From: Pardosa pseudoannulata
Lineage: Eukaryota; Arthropoda; Arachnida; Araneae; Lycosidae
DNA length: 64,000 nucleotides
Direction of reading: 5' to 3'
Assembly: GCA_032207245.1 (NCBI GenBank)
Contig: CM063498.1
Span: forward strand, 60,361,036-60,425,035
In this document: piece by piece, positions 13,074-26,199 of the stretch
How positions within the stretch are numbered: the stretch's first letter is position 1
Layout of the letters: each line of letters starts with the position of its first letter
Notes under the pieces: generated by a model
Database searches by the model: none
The model's input: only the letters and a program-made list of their open reading frames with translations
Told to the model about the DNA's origin: nothing
Made by a program: the position numbers and the translations under genes

Positions 13074-14032
13074 TATCATGTATAATAAAGAACAGTGGTG
13101 ACGAACCTATGACTCATGGGTCACTGACCTACGAATGCTTTTTCAACGACCAATGCGTTTATTTTTATTAGCTTATATTTTCGTATCGTAAAATAGAGAA
13201 CAAACAATTGAAAATATTGTAAAGTTATAAATATTCAATGTTGAACTTAATAAAAAAGGGGACATTGGCTAACTGACATATTTTATCATATCCCTGAATT
13301 TGAGAATTACATAACAGTCAGTCATATTCTTGGTGCGCCAATTTTTAATCAATTCAAAATATCATGTATAATAAAGAACAGTGGTGACGAACCTATGACT
13401 CATGGGTCACTGACCTACGAATGCTTTTTCAACGACCAATGCGTTTATTTTTATTAGCTTATATTTTCGTATCGTAAAATAGAGAACAAACAATTGAAAA
13501 TATTGTAAAGTTATAAATATTCAATGTTGAACTTAATAAAAAAGGGGACATTGGCTAACTGACATATTTTATCATATCCCTGAATTTGAGAATTACATAA
13601 CAGTCAGTCATATTCTTGGTGCGCCAATTTTTAATCAATTCAAAATATCATGTATAATAAAGAACAGTGGTGACGAACCTATGACTCATGGGTCACTGAC
13701 CTACGAATGCTTTTTCAACGACCAATGCGTTTTATTTTATTATTTTTAATCAATTCAAAATATCATGTATAATAAAGAACAGTGGTGACGAACCTATGAC
13801 TCATGGGTCACTGACCTACGAATGCTTTTTCAACGACCAATGCGTTTATTTTTATTAGCTTATATTTTCGTATCGTAAAATAGAGAACAAACAATTGAAA
13901 ATATTGTAAAGTTATAAATATTCAATGTTGAACTTAATAAAAAAGGGGACATTGGCTAACTGACATATTTTATCATATCCCTGAATTTGAGAATTACATA
14001 ACAGTCAGTCATATTCTTGGTGCGCCAATTTT
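13074..14032. repeat. 286-bp tandem array, about 3.4 units
   Basis: TATCATGTATAATAAAGAAC recurs at 13074, 13360, 13646 and 13761. The first two spacings are 286 bp; the third unit is cut to 115 bp by an internal deletion. Each unit starts with CAGTGGTGACGAACCTATGA and a nearby CATGGGTCACTGACC, which resembles a hAT terminus. Units are almost identical. Confidence 0.9.
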
Positions 14033-17000
14033 TTTCTTCTTCAAGCGAGGATATACTTACTAGCTATCTATGTTGAACAGATTGGAAGTATTCATGTATT
14101 TTTATCTGTAGACAATTTTTCTGTCATTTCCAAATTATTTGATCCTTTTTTTTCCTTTTTACTCAATCCTCCCCCCTTTGTCTAAATTATGCCACTGATT
14201 TAGTGTTCAACGGATTAGTGCTAGTCAAAAATTAACGAACAAAATATTACCTACTTCTCTAAAGGTTTGGCCATCCCTGATGTAGAGCAGGATATCATGA
14301 AAACTATTACAACTATTCTCATGCAACATGTATTATATTATGAAGCATAAAGTCTGATGGCATAAAATTCTATCAAAAGAAATTTTAATTTGTGAATAGA
14401 AATAAGTGTGGCACTTTATCTGTTTATACAAGATAACTCAGAAATACAGAAAATTTCATGTCAAAAATTGGCGCGTGCTTTATCTGAGGCACAGCCGAGC
14501 CGCTGAATTTTCTTTAATCTCTTATTCACTTTTGTAAAATTTAAAAAAAATAAAAAATAAATAAAAAAAATTTGGGATGTTTGTTTGTTTTGTGTTCATT
14601 AACTTAAATTTTTGAGTGTTCTGTTTTTAACTCAGATAATTATATGTAATAATAGTTCAATCCTTGCATCTAGTTGCCTGTTCTGAACTATTATTTACAT
14701 TTTTCCCTTTTATTACTAAACTGATAGGACACATTGCACCATCGTTAAGCTACAATGGTTTCATTAGCTGCTCAATGTTTGCCCATGGCTCTGACGTGAA
14801 AGGTAAATCTCCGCTTTGCATAACTAGACTGGCAGTTTGGACCAGTGTTTTTACACAGAGATAAAATTCTTAATTGCCAAACTTTTTTTTTTAACTTTTG
14901 ACCGAAATATGTTTTGATCATTCTTATCTTTGGAGGTAAGGACAATGTAAGTATCTTTAGCATCAAGTACTACAATAAAACAATAACTTAGACCTTGCCC
15001 GGTCCCAGTACATTGTAGAGTGGGTTATCCTTAATTTTCACAGTCATTTACGTGGATTGGAGATAAACTGATCTTATTCTAATTTCTTGTTCACAATACA
15101 TTTTTAGATTCCATTTGGAGCTTTTAAGAAAGTTTCACGTTTATTAAGTAGGTTCGAGTACTTTTTAAGTTAGGACGCAGAGTAGATGTTTTTAAAGAAC
15201 AAATTTTGTGCAATTAGAAAACTCTATGTTTATACACATGACTAATTAGAGAAACGCACTTCAAGAGTAAATGTTGAAGGAAAAATCATTACTTCGCTGG
15301 AAAATAAGTATTTTTTTATGTCAAGAATCCTATAAAATGCTAGTTTTTAATTGGAATCCGAATTTTTCTCAAACTAGGAATTTTTCAAGAAAGGCCCACA
15401 TTTATTAGAAAATATATTATAGCGGACTCTTTTTCATTTTTATTTATTTCATTTTTTTTAGGTTAGAAAGGTCTAATACAGATGAAAGACAAGAGGTTGG
15501 ATATTTCCAAAGGGGATTCCCACTGAGTTTAAAAATTTGTATATTTTTTAGTTGATAGTCTAATACAAAGGTTGAGAAAAAGTAAGTCTAAGGATCGAGA
15601 AAAAAATATTTTGTGTCACAAAATTAAAAAAAAGGCTTTTTTTAGACAAGTATCTAGTCTAAAACAGTGAAATAAATTGATTTTATTTATAAAAAGTCGT
15701 GAAGAAATTTTTCAGCTTTATTTGAACCTGTTGACTCCGATAACAAAAATCAGCACCCTACCTATTTGGCATTGTCCGGATCATTGCCATTAAGAGTCCT
15801 GTTTTATTCTCAGACTATGAATTTTGCTTTCAACTTGACATGAAAAAGTTTGTCTTCAAAATCTTTGATTGGGCTTTTTTTTTCAACTAAGAGCAAGCAG
15901 AGCATTTTTTGAGTGCTTTTGCTCAAGAAGTTGCATATCACAGTTCTAAAGAAGTGTTGAAGTACTTTTCCTTTTACTTTTCTGAATAGGTGAACCTTCA
16001 GAAAATAATAGTATAAGAAAATAAAAAATCCTCTAAAATGAAAAAAACAAACTTTTGGATTTAAAAAACCTTTGGACGGTTTTGAGTTAATAACATAATG
16101 ACCTCCATCCCTCTGTTTTTGTAATGATTATCTTGGTGGCTCAATACATGCGAACTGCTCACCACCACCGGGAGAAGCCAGGAGGCCTGAAGCCATATGG
16201 GCCTAGATAGATGCTTGATTGTAAAGATGATCAGTATTAAATTGGAGAGCTACGATCTATGATTTTGCTTCACGATTACTGAACATAAACCCATTTTACA
16301 AAAAGTGTTATCAGCATGATAACTGCACTACACATTGAAATGGTATTTGTAACTACCTCAGCGGATTTTCATGAAATCTTTTCAAATTTACTTTAACTGC
16401 GTTTTTATTAGATGTAATATTTTTAGGTGTGCTGCAAATAATTTCAGATATTTTTAGTGTTTGAGAAACTTGCTTAACACATTAATTCCTGAGTCATTTC
16501 GGCCGAATATATATTGATGAATATCTTAAATCTAATTATTATGGAACAGAGTAGAACAAATATGAAATTTGCGCAACTTTTGAACATTACAACTCCTTAT
16601 TAGTGATTAGTTGTCATTTTAAGTATCATAAAATGCCACTTATAAAAAAAAACTTTGTCATGAGAAATTTATTTGGTGTAATATAAAAACATAATACTGT
16701 AACATAAGTACTATATACTGTACTTTTATAACAGAGATAAAACTGTTTCTGATTATTTCAATCGACTTACCAGACGGAAAAATAAATTTATGTACGTAAT
16801 TGAAAAATCATAAAATGTCCACCCAAAAAAGCAAAATAAGAAATAATAGCACATACTCGAAAATTTGGTAGCTTGTATGCAAGATTGCCATTTACCTTCT
16901 CTGAAAAGGAAAACGTTCTTAAAATAGGAAACTAAGCATTAATAAGTTGAGGACGTGATCTGTATATTCTTGTCTGGAAAATAAAGAAGCATTACTAAGT

Positions 17001-17765
17001 TATTTTAATGTTGCCACACAAATTCTAAAGATATATTACCCAAACTATTTCGCTCAAAGTTCACTGAAATTGTACTATTGTGTAAATTCAATTTTAAATA
17101 CTTTGTCCGTCCATTTAAATTTCCACTACCGGTGATTTAAATACACACATGCAATTTTTCAGTCGATAAAGTCTTTCAAATTCTGCTTCTATTTAAAATA
17201 AGGACAAAATGATGTTCTGCGAAGCAGAATGAAATACTCTTTTCAATACTTGAAGAATCTGATTTATTTTCTGAAAATAGTTATTTCAAAGATAAAATTT
17301 GCTTAAAGTTACTGAATTGGCAGATTTCTATTACTTGCAAATTGTTACCCATAATTTGAAAGAAGTTTATATCAAGGATTGTTATGTAATGTAAAATCTA
17401 TTATCTATAGAAGTATTTATTTTGCAAACTTGGACTAAATCCAAATACCTATTAGCAGAAAACCATTAAACTGACTAACTTCTAATTACATGTTAACTGT
17501 TTTCCGTATTTTTTAAAAATTATTATTTTAGAGTTTTTTATGTAATACGAAATCTGTTACCTATAAAAACAATTATTTTACAAACTTTAGCTAAATCCAA
17601 TGATCTAAATCTTTCACGGGCATAATTAAAAGTAACAAATAATTAATATTAATGATAATAAATTATAAAAGAATTGTTTAAGTGAATATTTGTAAAAGTT
17701 AAAGAAACATTGAGTAGAAAAAAATAAAGGAAATTACATTCCATGCAGTCCTTTACGGCATTATT
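14033..17765. other. AT-rich intergenic, no gene seen
   Basis: Only short unconnected frames. No TIRs, array or RNA gene recognised. Confidence 0.55.
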
Positions 17766-17950
17766 TGTTCCAGATAGGCGCTGGGTAGGGTGCTGCTGTT
17801 TGGTAGAGTTCGAGGCTTCGAGTAAAGCTGAGTACATGGATGTTCGTAGCCATTCGGGGACGACTTTAAACAGTAGGTCTCGGTCTCATTAGCCCTCGTG
17901 TAGCAAGCAGTAGACCGTAAAACCCTCAACCAATCAATCATTCGTGCCAT
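17766..17950 (+). repeat. tRNA-derived SINE
   Basis: Head region with TAGGGTGCTGCT (A-box side) and AGGCTTCGAGTAAAGC (decayed B box). The family body follows: GGATGTTCGTAGCCATTCGG, AGTAGGTCTCGGTCTCATTA, GCCCTCGTGTAGCAAGCAGT and AGACCGTA. Pol III-type SINE by structure. Confidence 0.75.
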
Positions 17951-18370
17951 TAGTTGGATTCAAATTCAGAAACAATAACTGAATCTTTGATTACTATGCA
18001 TACTGATTACCTTCATACCTATTCGAATAGGATCCTGCTGACGAAATTAAATTTCCTTCTAAAATACTAAGATATACTGACTAAGTCACACGAAAAACTT
18101 TATTGACTATGTCATTTTAAAACTCACCTGTCTTAGTAAAATTGCGTAACCAAAATATGCAACAAAATCGTGTAACGAAATTTATACCATTAACTTCTTA
18201 ATATTACTTTTGTTTAAACAGATAAGGTCGCTTAAAAACCTTCTTTTCTCTACAAAATATAAAAAGAAATTTGGAAATCACATTGAATTTTACTTAATGG
18301 TACAATACTGAACAAATTAATTTTTCTACTTAATTGAGGATACTATTTTAAAAAAGACCAGTTTGGCTTG

Positions 18371-19360
18371 ACTGAAGAACAGGGTGCCCCACCAACTTGG
18401 TAATGAACCTCTGAGCATGGTTGCCTAAGATTTTTTCCTGTTCTCGCCTTATCCAAACAATCTGTATCAATATTTTTATTTATATTGTCACGAATTTGCT
18501 AGTGAACCTTGTATTTACATGGGACCTCTATGGGTATCTCGCCAAATTGGCGAGATATCGGATCGTTGGCGATAGTTTTGGCAACTTATTTTTGTTTCCA
18601 AGTTCGTCGCCAAATGTTGCTAAATGGGGAGATATTTTACAACTTCCGGTTCCGGTTTCTGATCTAGTCTGAAATGTTCGAGCAGTGTCTTCGGCCTAAA
18701 TAAGGCAGGCTGAGCCCCAAACTGAGTGGAATCATTAAATAGATTCTCAGTGTACACTGTGCGCTGTGTTTTACCGGTGTTTCAGTTTTGTTTTATGCGG
18801 AAAGAGGTACGTTAGCCCACGGCATTCTGCTTGAGTAGTTTAGCGATGATTTTGTAAGCTTGGTAGAAGTATGCAGTACTGTAACCTTGATTCCTTTCTG
18901 ACGTATTTCCCAACTGACTATTAATAAATAGTTGTTTTTGTGCTGTCTTACTTAAAGTCCATTCAATCCCTGAACCCAGCTGTGAAGTTCGTAAGAATAT
19001 TATATTTGTATCCAGCTCTCCTTGTGGAACCCATTTCGTATATATTAAATGTACTTAATGCTTAAAAAATTAGATATAATGAACCATTAATAGTCCACTA
19101 TGATTAACTTTTAAAAATTTGAAGTTGTTGGCTTTGTAAACTATAGAGGGATTGATTGCCCATAAATATAAATGCCCGGTTTCTAAGTGGTATTGGTTAA
19201 TTAAGTAAAAGTATATAATTCTATTACAGTGACGCACTCTACATCAATTAAAGTCGCCCAAAAAGCAAGAAATACAATGTTCGAATGGAATACGTCTGTG
19301 TTATAGTAAACACCGCCAATAATTTCGCCAAATTTGCCAAGGGGCACCCTATTGTTCAAT
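18371..19360. mobile_element. Second copy of the 470-bp TIR element, interrupted
   Basis: Reverse-orientation homologue of 999-1468. TIR at 18371-18390 and a decayed partner at 19341-19360. The body matches at 18400-18485 and 18995-19340, and is split by about 0.5 kb of unrelated sequence. Confidence 0.7.
18486..18994 (+). mobile_element. Probable solo LTR inserted in the TIR element
   Basis: Begins TGTCACGAATTTGC and ends near GAAGTTCGTAA, giving near-inverted termini. It contains a TAAATAAGG TATA-like stretch near 18696 and an AATAAA signal near 18923, in the order expected for an LTR. It interrupts a repeat that is continuous in the copy at 999-1468. The terminal CA is not preserved and the target duplication is not clear. 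Confidence 0.5.
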
Positions 19361-22300
19361 ATTACCGACAAGTTTATGTTTGTAAGTTTTTGTAATCCCA
19401 AAAACTTTCAACAGCAATACCTATGACAGTTTGACATCAGAACAGGTTTCCCCCTCCAACTTGCATAAAGCTCTAAACATGATAGCCTAACATAACTGAT
19501 TCTATTTTCGCAAGTTTAAGAGTTATGTCAGTACGTACATACAAAAAAACTTAAAGCTTTAAATATCCATTTTGGCCATCACTAAATAGATTTTGTACAG
19601 TTTCGTCATGATGTCTGTACGCTCACATGTATCTCACTTATTTCAAAGGCGATTGATTAAACGTGGAATGTTGAAATTTTGCATTTTGGACTGTTGTAAT
19701 ATCTAATTGGGAACCTCTCATTTTAATTGCTATCTGCAATGATTAGTAGAATCCCAGTTCCGGGCGCCGGCCATGTTTTTGGCTCTATTTTTGTACAAGT
19801 GATCGCCAAATTGTTGCCAAGTTATGTTTACAAATTGTGCTTCGTTTTGTATTAAGTTTATACCCAATTTCAAAGCATATTTTGAACAAAAAAAGGTTTG
19901 AAATTTTGTTAAAATAAATACAAATTTAAAAAAATAAATAAATAAATAAATAAATAGAGCAAGGTTTGCCAGAAAATTGGGTTCTAGAATTTGGCGACAT
20001 CGCCCACACTTGGCGTGCCCACTGAACATGGTTTGGCGGCCTCCCCGAACCATGTGGGATGCAGCCGAGTAAATGTTTCCTTTTATAAAAAATTAGAGAA
20101 TCTATGTTACATTTGAATAAAAATAACTTTAAATGAAATGCATTAAAAATGTGAATAATTTACTAAGCGTAATAAAAAGTCATGGGATGTTTACGTCAGA
20201 TATTTTTTTTATTTTCCATAAATAAGTGAGCGATAGATATATAATTTTCAATAACCTAATCACGTAATCACCTTTTGAAATCTGATTTTCTGCGTCCACT
20301 TAAACCTCATTTACTCAGAAACCCTATCAATACATATATCTTATTTTTCCCCCACACAAAGAGGTATTAATACCGATTTTTCGTTAAGATATTCTATTTT
20401 CAGAATGTATTGTTAATAGCCTAATTCATAACGAATTTTATACATACCAAAAAAAAATGTAAGCAATAATGATTTGAAGCTGTTGTATCTCTTCCCCATC
20501 TCCTTATTTCCCCTCTCCCCGAAAACTCATTACACTTTAACTTTTAACTCATAGTTTATTCCGCAAATAAATAGTTTTACTTCTCGAGGTAAGTAGATAA
20601 AACCCTAGAAAATTATCAAAACTTTTCTCATCTTCCCGCGTTCCCACAAACTTTTCGTTTCTAATTAACTTCAACTTTCATTTAACTCCGGTTTAATAAA
20701 ATATTCCGAAAATTAGCTAAGTTAAACGTTATCAGGAGTGATAATTATCCAGCCCATCGTCGTGTAGGCGATCACCAAAAGCTGTTTAATGACACGCTTG
20801 TAAGTGTGCGTTGGCTGCTAAAATTAGATATTCATGACGTTTTTTTTAAAATTCCAGCTATTACCTTGTATATAACCTATTAAGAACCTATCAAAAGGAA
20901 TTAATGTTGATTAAACGCATTTGGGATATTTTCTGCTAGCGATATTTTCGTAGAAAACTTTAGCAGATTTTTATTATCTACCTCACTCTATGAGTTTAAT
21001 AAAAATCAGCTGTTCTGCATACATCAATGTAATAAGACGGACTTCACGATGGGTGGTTGCAGTCATGGCCCATAAAAATGACACCGTTTTAGCTAAAGAC
21101 CTTTATTAAGATAACGTTGGAGGACAGCTTCCCATTTCATCTTAGGGACAGGACAAACTTAGGAGTCAGCTAGCATGAAATTATATGAAAAAGAGCCTTA
21201 ACACCTGGGTCAACATTTCAATCAAAATTTGGGGGGAAAATCTGCCTCCGACAGCATGCATCTCTTTTTTGTTTAGAAATTTCCTAAATTGTCAGCTAGG
21301 GCAATGTAGAGTTATAATTGGTCAGACCCCTTCTCTGAGGGCGTAAACTGTAGTCCCAATGGTTAATTTAGGTTAGGAATTAAAAAGGGGAATACAAAAT
21401 GACGTGGGAAATTTTAGCCCTGGACTTAAATTTTGAAAACTCCTGAGAATTTTCCTTATACATATGACATGGTCGAGTGTTAAGGCGAATAGAATAATTA
21501 GTCCTTCATAGTAAAAACACTTCTTTATTTAGTTTGGATTTTCCGTTTCAGGCATGGCTTGAGCCATTTTCATTTATTCGTGGCGAAGCTAAACGTGGAA
21601 AGATGTTGACAGCTACATGTCCAAGCGCCAACTGAACTTCTCGCTTGATTAGTCATCAACTTCCTGTGAAATATCTCTACTCCTGACCGCATTACTCCAA
21701 AAGGTTAAGCAAGCGTGGGTCTTTTTCACTTATTTTATTATTATAAAAGAGTTCCCTTTTTAAAATCGTTTATAACTCAAGTAATTTCCAACTACCCCCT
21801 TTTTAGACCTGACACACACACACACATATATATATTTAATATATGTATGTGCAATATATCAAAATTACTATACTTAAACTATCTCCTAAAAACTCTCCTC
21901 TTTCCCATTCATATTCCTTCATATCTATTTCCGTATCACAAAATGCCTTAATTAAAATTCTTCCCATTTTCCAAAGCTTTCTCTGCAATAGATGCAAATT
22001 GCCTGTCCACTCACCGCATTTTCCAGGTGTCGCTGGCAAATGGCTCAGTTTTTCCCCTGTTCTAAGTTACTTTTAATTGTTAATAACGCTGACAAAGCTT
22101 CTATCTCCTGGGAGATTTCGTTCCGTTTTCTCGCTTTGAGGCCGACATTTTTAAAAGCAAAGTATTTTTCATGGTTATTTCCTCGTCTGTCTTTGACTGT
22201 TAGGCATGTCATTTTAGCAGCTCTTCAATAAAATTTAAGTTCTATTCGGAATGAAGTGCTCTCTTTATGGAATGGCAAGACTGCAGCCTGCCATCTTCAA

Positions 22301-22390
22301 TACTCTAGCTTCCTAGGCATCTCCTTGCCCAATAGCCCAGGCAAGTAAAAACAATATGGTCTACAATTTTATTTTAACCGACAGTTTAAA
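19361..22390. other. Intergenic with repeat scraps, no gene seen
   Basis: 19540-19690 carries the CAAAGGCGATTGATTAAACG/GAATGTTGAAATTTTG motif also seen in the 33.3-kb minisatellite. An (AAAT)n run lies at 19931-19955. Around 19730-20050 GGCGA/TCGCC-rich segments resemble the LTR-like insert. The rest is unremarkable. Confidence 0.5.
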
Positions 22391-22409
22391 TTGCGCTGGT
22401 TTATATATC

Positions 22410-22412
22410 TAA

Positions 22413-22446
<34 letters not shown>

Positions 22447-22463
22447 ATATCTATATATCTGTA

Positions 22464-22534
<71 letters not shown>

Positions 22535-22599
22535 GTATATATGTATATATATATATATATATACATACACACACACACATATATATGTATGTATGTATA

Positions 22600-22635
<36 letters not shown>

Positions 22636-22697
22636 TGTATGTATATATATATATATACATACACACACACATATATATATGTATGTATGTATATATA

Positions 22698-22733
<36 letters not shown>

Positions 22734-22975
22734 TATATATATATACATACACACACACACATATATATATATGTATGTATATATGTATATATATATACAT
22801 ACACACACAGACACACATATATATATGTATGTATGTATGTATGTATATATGTATATATATATATACATACACACACACACACATATATATATATATGTAT
22901 ATAAATAAATGTGGATGTATATATATATATGTGTATATATATACACACACGTATATATATACACATATTATATTT
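22410..22975. repeat. Composite microsatellite (CTAT, TA, TATG, CA)
   Basis: (CTAT)n passes into (TA)n, then about five rounds of CATACACACACACA - TATATA - (TATG)n - TATATA blocks, with block starts near 22562, 22657, 22745, 22797 and 22865. Long open frames on both strands (up to 200 codons of Tyr/Ile/His/Cys) are simple-repeat artefacts. Confidence 0.95.
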
Positions 22976-23036
22976 ACATGCCCTGGCAAGTAAAAATAAT
23001 AGGGGCTATATGTGTCCAGCAGTTGTATAATTCCTG

Positions 23037-23039
<3 letters not shown>

Positions 23040-23089
<50 letters not shown>
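23040..23089. repeat. (TA)n microsatellite
   Basis: Uninterrupted TA dinucleotide run. Confidence 0.95.
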
Positions 23090-23091
<2 letters not shown>

Positions 23092-24951
23092 TTAAATTTA
23101 TCATGGTGTAACTTGTTCCTTTAAAAGTTTCTTTTCTTCCATAGAGATACATTCTTCTATTTTGAATCATTCCTTTTTCTTCTTTCGTAAATCTTGTTTC
23201 TTTTTTCTTTTGTGGAGACAAAAAGAGAAGAAAAGAATGTTAAGGAAAGAAATGGGTTTATAACATTGTAACTTTCTATTTCTTTTTACTCCCAGAAACA
23301 AAACTGAACGTCATTAACATTTCAGTTCTGTAGATGTATGTATCGTATTACCATCTCCTTCGACAGAGAAAAAAAAACTTTGTTCTTAAGCTATTTTGCT
23401 TTACTAAAACCGTGCCCAAAAACGCATATCTGAATTTTCGCCATTTTATACAACAATCGATAACATTTCACTTGCTAATTTTTCGTATTTTACAATCCCC
23501 CCTTTCGTGTTTGCGTGTTTAAACTTAATTTCTTGCTTTCTCTCAGTGGAGATTTCAAGATGAACAGAAATGGTTCATTTGCCTCAGTCCTTTTTTTTCT
23601 TTTTAAGAAAAAAATGTATATTTTACTTTATTTTTTCTGCTGTTTATAAGAAAAAAATTATGAAAAAGAATTTAAGGGATTTAATTTGCAAGGAAGAAAA
23701 AAAATATACAATAAAAAAACCCATGCGCATTTATTCGGTGCTTTTTGTTTTAAATCTGCCTAGCTTTTAAGACTCTAAATGTTTACATTAATTCCTCCTT
23801 TTTTAAAAAAAATATATAATTGAAATTATTTTTGTATTTAATTCATTGTTTTTGGTTGCACAGATGTTTTAATTTAAATTTCTAGTAGAAATATTTTTAT
23901 ACATTGCATGATATAAAATGACCTGATAGTTCTTATTTCCTTTGCCATGCATGGAAATTAAAAAGGAGCTTGTAATTGCTCTCCGACTCCGATGTAGATT
24001 CTCTGGTCCAGAATTGGAAAACTAGGTCCTTGTTCAATTAAGTTTTAATTCCGAACGATAGAAAACCATCATTTGGCAAGGCATATTGATCCTAAATAAT
24101 ATGTATGAAGTATTGATTTAGATGAAACCTTTTTCTAACAATAAATTCAACTATAGAGCAATTTCGTGCAACGTCACGAACCATTAAAATGCCCTTCCCA
24201 TTCATTTTCATGTTTACAACAGCCAATAGGCAAACAATAAACTGCCCTTCCGTTTGAAACTAAAGCCTGAATTGTCATAAGTTGAGATGTGCCCTGCTGC
24301 GTGAAATCGCCCTATTTATTTTAAAAGAAGGACATGGACAAAAAAAATGACTTAAGCATCATCACATCTCGGGAAAACAAGTCCCTAAAATTACACTATC
24401 GCCTGAGTCAACCAATCATGTTCAGAGCACGACCCTAGGTAGAGAGTCGAACTGCCTTTTCCTTCCACCTCTTTTTCTCTTTACTAGGAAACTTCGGTTC
24501 GTAGGGTTGTATATCTTCCCCCTCCTTTGATCTTTGTCCTCGAAATTATTCAGTGATCCTTGGCATCTGGCTAACGTGGAAAAACAATCTCCACATTGAA
24601 TTTTCCCGATGATAAGTCTACAATCCATGGGGCCAAAGCCTAAGGTAACAATCTCCATTCAGACTAAGAGCACTGGGATACGAAACATATGTCCCCGTTA
24701 GGTAGTCAAACTTACGCGAACCCCCAGTGTTTAGTTTCCAAGCACTCTTGGTTATCAGTTTGTCTCCCCACTGAACGGATAAAAGGCAGATTCAACCTTG
24801 TCCATCCCGAGAATCGAGCCTTTGACCTGTGTTTTTGGAGCGTAAAGCGATACTCCACCATAACTGGGCTTCAATCAACAATGAATGAATTCTAATTATT
24901 TAAACAATGAGTAGAATCATGGACTTCCATTTGGCTGCAACTAGTAGTGAT
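23090..24951. other. Intergenic, no gene seen
   Basis: The 23.1-23.9 kb part is T- and A-tract rich. The 24.42-24.89 kb part is GC-richer and, on the - strand, shows a tRNA-like head (TATGGTGGAGTA, then GGCTCGATTCTCGGGA), possibly an old SINE. Confidence 0.45.
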
Positions 24952-25193
24952 TTAACCCTTTCGTGGACCATTTATTTCTCACTCCACGTTTCCAAACTTT
25001 CAAAACAGAACTGCTAATTTTTTTCAATCGATCGAACGATTGGTGACAACACAAAACCGAAGCAGGAATCAGGCTTGCCGTCGTTTCTATAACAAGACCA
25101 ATATATTATAATGGATTTTGCGCTTCCCACAGGTGTGTTCTGTAAGATCGTGTAGGTGGGAAGTAATCTTCCCACGGCCCACGAAAGGGTTAA
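24952..25193. mobile_element. 242-bp TTAA-flanked MITE (piggyBac-like)
   Basis: TTAACCCTTTCGTGGACC at the left and GGCCCACGAAAGGGTTAA at the right, a near-perfect inverted pair with TTAA at both borders. A subterminal hairpin GTGGGAAG-TAAT-CTTCCCAC precedes the right end. Confidence 0.85.
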
Positions 25194-25435
25194 TATTTGT
25201 TATATGTGTCCGTTTATAGAGTGCAGATGGCAGTTAAAATCGGGGTTCAGAAATAGATATTAAAACATATCTAAATACAAAATTTGAACATTTTACGAAT
25301 AATAGTTTGGGAGTTAAGCCCGGTAGAGTTAATATCTGTTATAGCGAAATTGCGCGTTATATAGAGTGTTGACGGTAACAAAAGGGGAGGTGCACAACTT
25401 GATGTTATTGTTCATGCGGCTTTAGTTTTGTGACT
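25194..25435. repeat. Old interspersed repeat (family B)
   Basis: Shares AGATATTAAAACAT, GTTAATAT, and GGGGAGGTGCACAACTTGAT-like segments, in order, with 32370-32570. It is internally semi-tandem (TTAATATTTGTTATA and TTAATATCTGTTATA). The adjacent MITE was inserted at its edge. Confidence 0.5.
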
Positions 25436-26199
25436 TTGTCTCTTTTGTGTGTCTCTGGGTGTGTTTGGGCTGGATTCATCGTGGCGGTTACTGGCTACTT
25501 CCACCATGTTAACGAATCCAGTTACTGACACTATCTATATGTACTCCTTTAACCTCAAATTTCCTATTAACTTACACACAGTGCATGTCTCATGTGATTT
25601 TACTATTCACATCTTACCAATACAGAGTAAACTGCCACGTAAACACTTAAAAAACCTAATCCTGCAAGGGAAAGCTGTCACCACACTCACATTATTCCAA
25701 AATGAGCACTTCAAAATGCAGATACGTCAATGATAACAAAAATACTGATATTACAATACACAACTGTAATGGAAAGTCTCTACTATACGGTAGGAAGTGT
25801 TTCTTGGTAAGCACTTTAAAAGCCTAATCCTAATAGGAAAATCTATTTACCAAAATATAACAGTTCTAAATGCAAACCTGTATACATTGGGAAATAAATA
25901 TAGGTCAATAAAAACAATAACACTAAAATTATAGTAGATAACTGTAATAGTAAGAAAATTACGGTATTGAAGATTTTTTTATTTCGAATGCAATAAGACA
26001 ATTCATTTCAAGTTAAAGAAAATTTCTACTTAAAATTTCTTTAGCTCAGTCTTAAATATTCTTGCCGATTATATCCCTATAAACACTGCTGAAAAATATC
26101 TAACGAAAAAATGTTCGAAATAAAATATGAAAATAAAGTAAAAGTATTTAGAAATACTGAAATCAGAACCGACACATACGATATAAAGAACTATTATAA
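25436..26199. other. Intergenic, no gene seen
   Basis: AT-rich. The 94-codon frame at 25449-25733 has no recognisable motif and is probably chance. Confidence 0.5.

Larger units (their letters stand above)
9531..13079. repeat. 3.54-kb tandem duplication, unit 2
   Basis: Second unit of the direct repeat. The offset to unit 1 is 3542 bp at the left end, 3540 bp at the TTAA element and 3549 bp at the right end. The right end runs without a gap into the 286-bp array. Confidence 0.95.

Noticed and set aside
13074..14032. CRISPR-like array
   Set aside because: 286-bp units are contiguous with no short repeat/unique spacer pattern, and the genome is eukaryotic.
22391..22993. Open frames of up to 200 codons on both strands
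   Set aside because: They translate the TA/CA/TATG microsatellite into Tyr/Ile/His/Cys repeats in every frame; not genes.
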